Shown piece by piece: positions 5,438 through 6,389 of a stretch of 6,389 nucleotides of DNA. How positions within the stretch are numbered: the first letter of the stretch is position 1; each line of letters opens with the position of its first letter. The notes under the pieces are model-generated. The model was not told where the DNA came from. It did not search any database and worked only from the letters and a program-made list of their open reading frames with translations. Made by a program: the position numbers and the translations under genes. This stretch comes from Thermoproteota archaeon (GTDB lineage Archaea > Thermoproteota > Thermoprotei_A > Sulfolobales > Acidilobaceae), in contig JAADGB010000029.1 of NCBI GenBank assembly GCA_013152575.1, forward strand, positions 1-6,389, in the 5' to 3' direction.

Positions 5438-6389
5438 TTAACAGTTTATGACGTAAGGCTCAACCACTCCATAAACCCGCCTCTCCAGGCGAGAAAACTC
5501 CTCGGGGATACCTCCTCTACCCTCTAACTCATCAGCTAGAAGCCTAGCAATTGCTGGAGCCAGACTAATACCTGCCCCGTTAAAGCCGGTCAACACGTAT
5601 ACATGATCGAAGACCTTGCCAGCCATGGGGAGGCTGTCTCCCGTCGTTATACACGGTGCTGCCCACATCTGCACAACTCTAGACTCCCAGGCTTCAGGGA
5701 CCCTCCTAGCATACCTCTCAAGCACGCTATAGGTTTCCTCAGGATCGGGGTTGAATCCCTCCACGGGATCTTTAATGACAGGGTTACCTCCATCTCCTAT
5801 CACGAAGCGTGTCTCGCTTGTTGGAACAAGATAATACTCGAGGGAGTCATCCTCTATGATCATTCTAGGGGTGGGTCCCTCAACGCTAGCCGCCTGACAC
5901 CTGTAGATTACAGTGGAGTCCTCTATCTCGGGTAGGAGCTGCCTTGTCCATGGACCCGCTGCTACAACGATTTTACCTTCCACCCTGCCACCCGAGTGGT
6001 AGAAATTGTCTCCTTTCCTCTCGACGGGTCCCTCAACTATTGTTCCGCCTAGTCTAAGGAACTCTGAGTATAGGGTGTTTATTGTCCAGCCAGCGTCGGT
6101 GAGATAAGTCCTAATGACTGCATAGTAGTCTTTGCCATAGTCAAACTCTACTCCGAGGTCCGGGTCTATATCGTCAGGCACAGCGATATGGTTAGATTCA
6201 TGTATTTTGAGAAGCTTCGAGACGCACACTCCACTCTTGTTCAGATATAGGGCTTTCTTCGCCTTAACTATCTCGCCAGCACCTGGAAGAGACATATAGA
6301 AGTCGAGGGACTCAAGGGCTAGTTTTAGGAGCCTATCTTCGAATATAGTGACAATTATGCCCGCACTCCTTCCAGTAGCACTGCATCCT
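5438..6389 (-). CDS. FAD-dependent oxidoreductase, DAO superfamily (N-terminus beyond right edge)
   Basis: The frame stays open to the right edge, giving 316 visible residues; the ATG at 6295 is internal. The first visible residues, GCSATGRSAGIIVTIFED, are the FAD-contacting segment that follows the Rossmann GxGxxG in glycine/sarcosine/D-amino-acid oxidase-like proteins. About 30-50 N-terminal residues with the dinucleotide motif are therefore missing. A later strand KIVVAAGPWTRQLLP (about visible 139-152) is the second FAD-binding signature. The C-terminal MWAAPCITTGDSLPMAG (about 241-257) and TGFNGAGISLAPAIA (about 267-281) close the flavin site. The protein probably oxidises an amine, imino acid or related small substrate in the cytoplasm or at the membrane face. 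Archaeal relatives include proline and sarcosine dehydrogenase/oxidase beta subunits, but the substrate cannot be settled. It lies upstream of surE on the same strand. Confidence 0.88.
   Translation of the reverse strand, partial: GCSATGRSAGIIVTIFEDRLLKLALESLDFYMSLPGAGEIVKAKKALYLNKSGVCVSKLLKIHESNHIAVPDDIDPDLGVEFDYGKDYYAVIRTYLTDAGWTINTLYSEFLRLGGTIVEGPVERKGDNFYHSGGRVEGKIVVAAGPWTRQLLPEIEDSTVIYRCQAASVEGPTPRMIIEDDSLEYYLVPTSETRFVIGDGGNPVIKDPVEGFNPDPEETYSVLERYARRVPEAWESRVVQMWAAPCITTGDSLPMAGKVFDHVYVLTGFNGAGISLAPAIARLLADELEGRGGIPEEFSRLERRVYGVVEPYVINC

Noticed and set aside
5603..5935. Plus-strand 110-codon frame opposite the FAD oxidoreductase
   Set aside because: No ribosome binding site or domain; the opposite strand encodes clear FAD-binding motifs.
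1..6389. tRNA, rRNA, CRISPR array, insertion sequence or defence cluster
   Set aside because: No cloverleaf, spaced direct repeats, transposase motifs or terminal inverted repeats were seen. C/D-box guide RNA motifs were looked for by eye and no convincing pair was found.

Overview
The window looks like chromosomal DNA of a hyperthermophilic crenarchaeon, probably Desulfurococcales-like. The evidence is the dense gene packing, AGA/AGG/ATA-rich codons, frequent TTG and GTG starts, GGTGA-type ribosome binding sites, TATA boxes about 40 bases before starts, an MJ1316/DUF504 protein, a Bud32/RIO-like kinase fold and a Thr/Ser-rich membrane-anchored protein. The genus is not determined. No mobile element, CRISPR array, tRNA or rRNA was seen.

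Left part (1-1069): a possible gene start runs off the left edge on the minus strand. It is followed by a minus-strand gene for a membrane-anchored extracytoplasmic protein (113-640, or to 700 with the alternative ATG). A 150-base divergent region at 701-850 carries a near-symmetrical TATA element. It is the likely promoter of a plus-strand gene for a 72-residue basic protein of unknown function (851-1069) and perhaps of a minus-strand transcript as well.

Middle (1062-3191): a two-gene minus-strand operon encodes an MJ1316 (DUF504) RNA-end-recognition-type protein and, overlapping it by 34 bases, a 453-residue protein with a C-terminal Bud32/RIO/ABC1-like kinase domain. Divergent from this operon, and apparently sharing its TATA region, is a HIT-family nucleotide hydrolase/transferase gene. 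The kinase gene meets the small basic-protein gene tail to tail with an 8-base overlap.

Right part (3204-6389): three minus-strand genes lie in series. They encode a FAD-dependent oxidoreductase of the DAO superfamily (N-terminus beyond the right edge), the SurE nucleotidase, and a ClC-type chloride channel or transporter. The surE stop and the ClC start are two bases apart, which indicates translational coupling. The FAD gene is separated from surE by 54 bases.

Most of the window is housekeeping or conserved archaeal gene content. The most unusual points are the MJ1316-kinase overlap with an uncharacterised N-terminal half on the kinase, the channel-like valine at the internal proton-glutamate site of the ClC protein, the bidirectional promoter with a possible leaderless 33-residue ORF, and two uncharacterised small proteins. 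No clearly new multi-gene system is evident.
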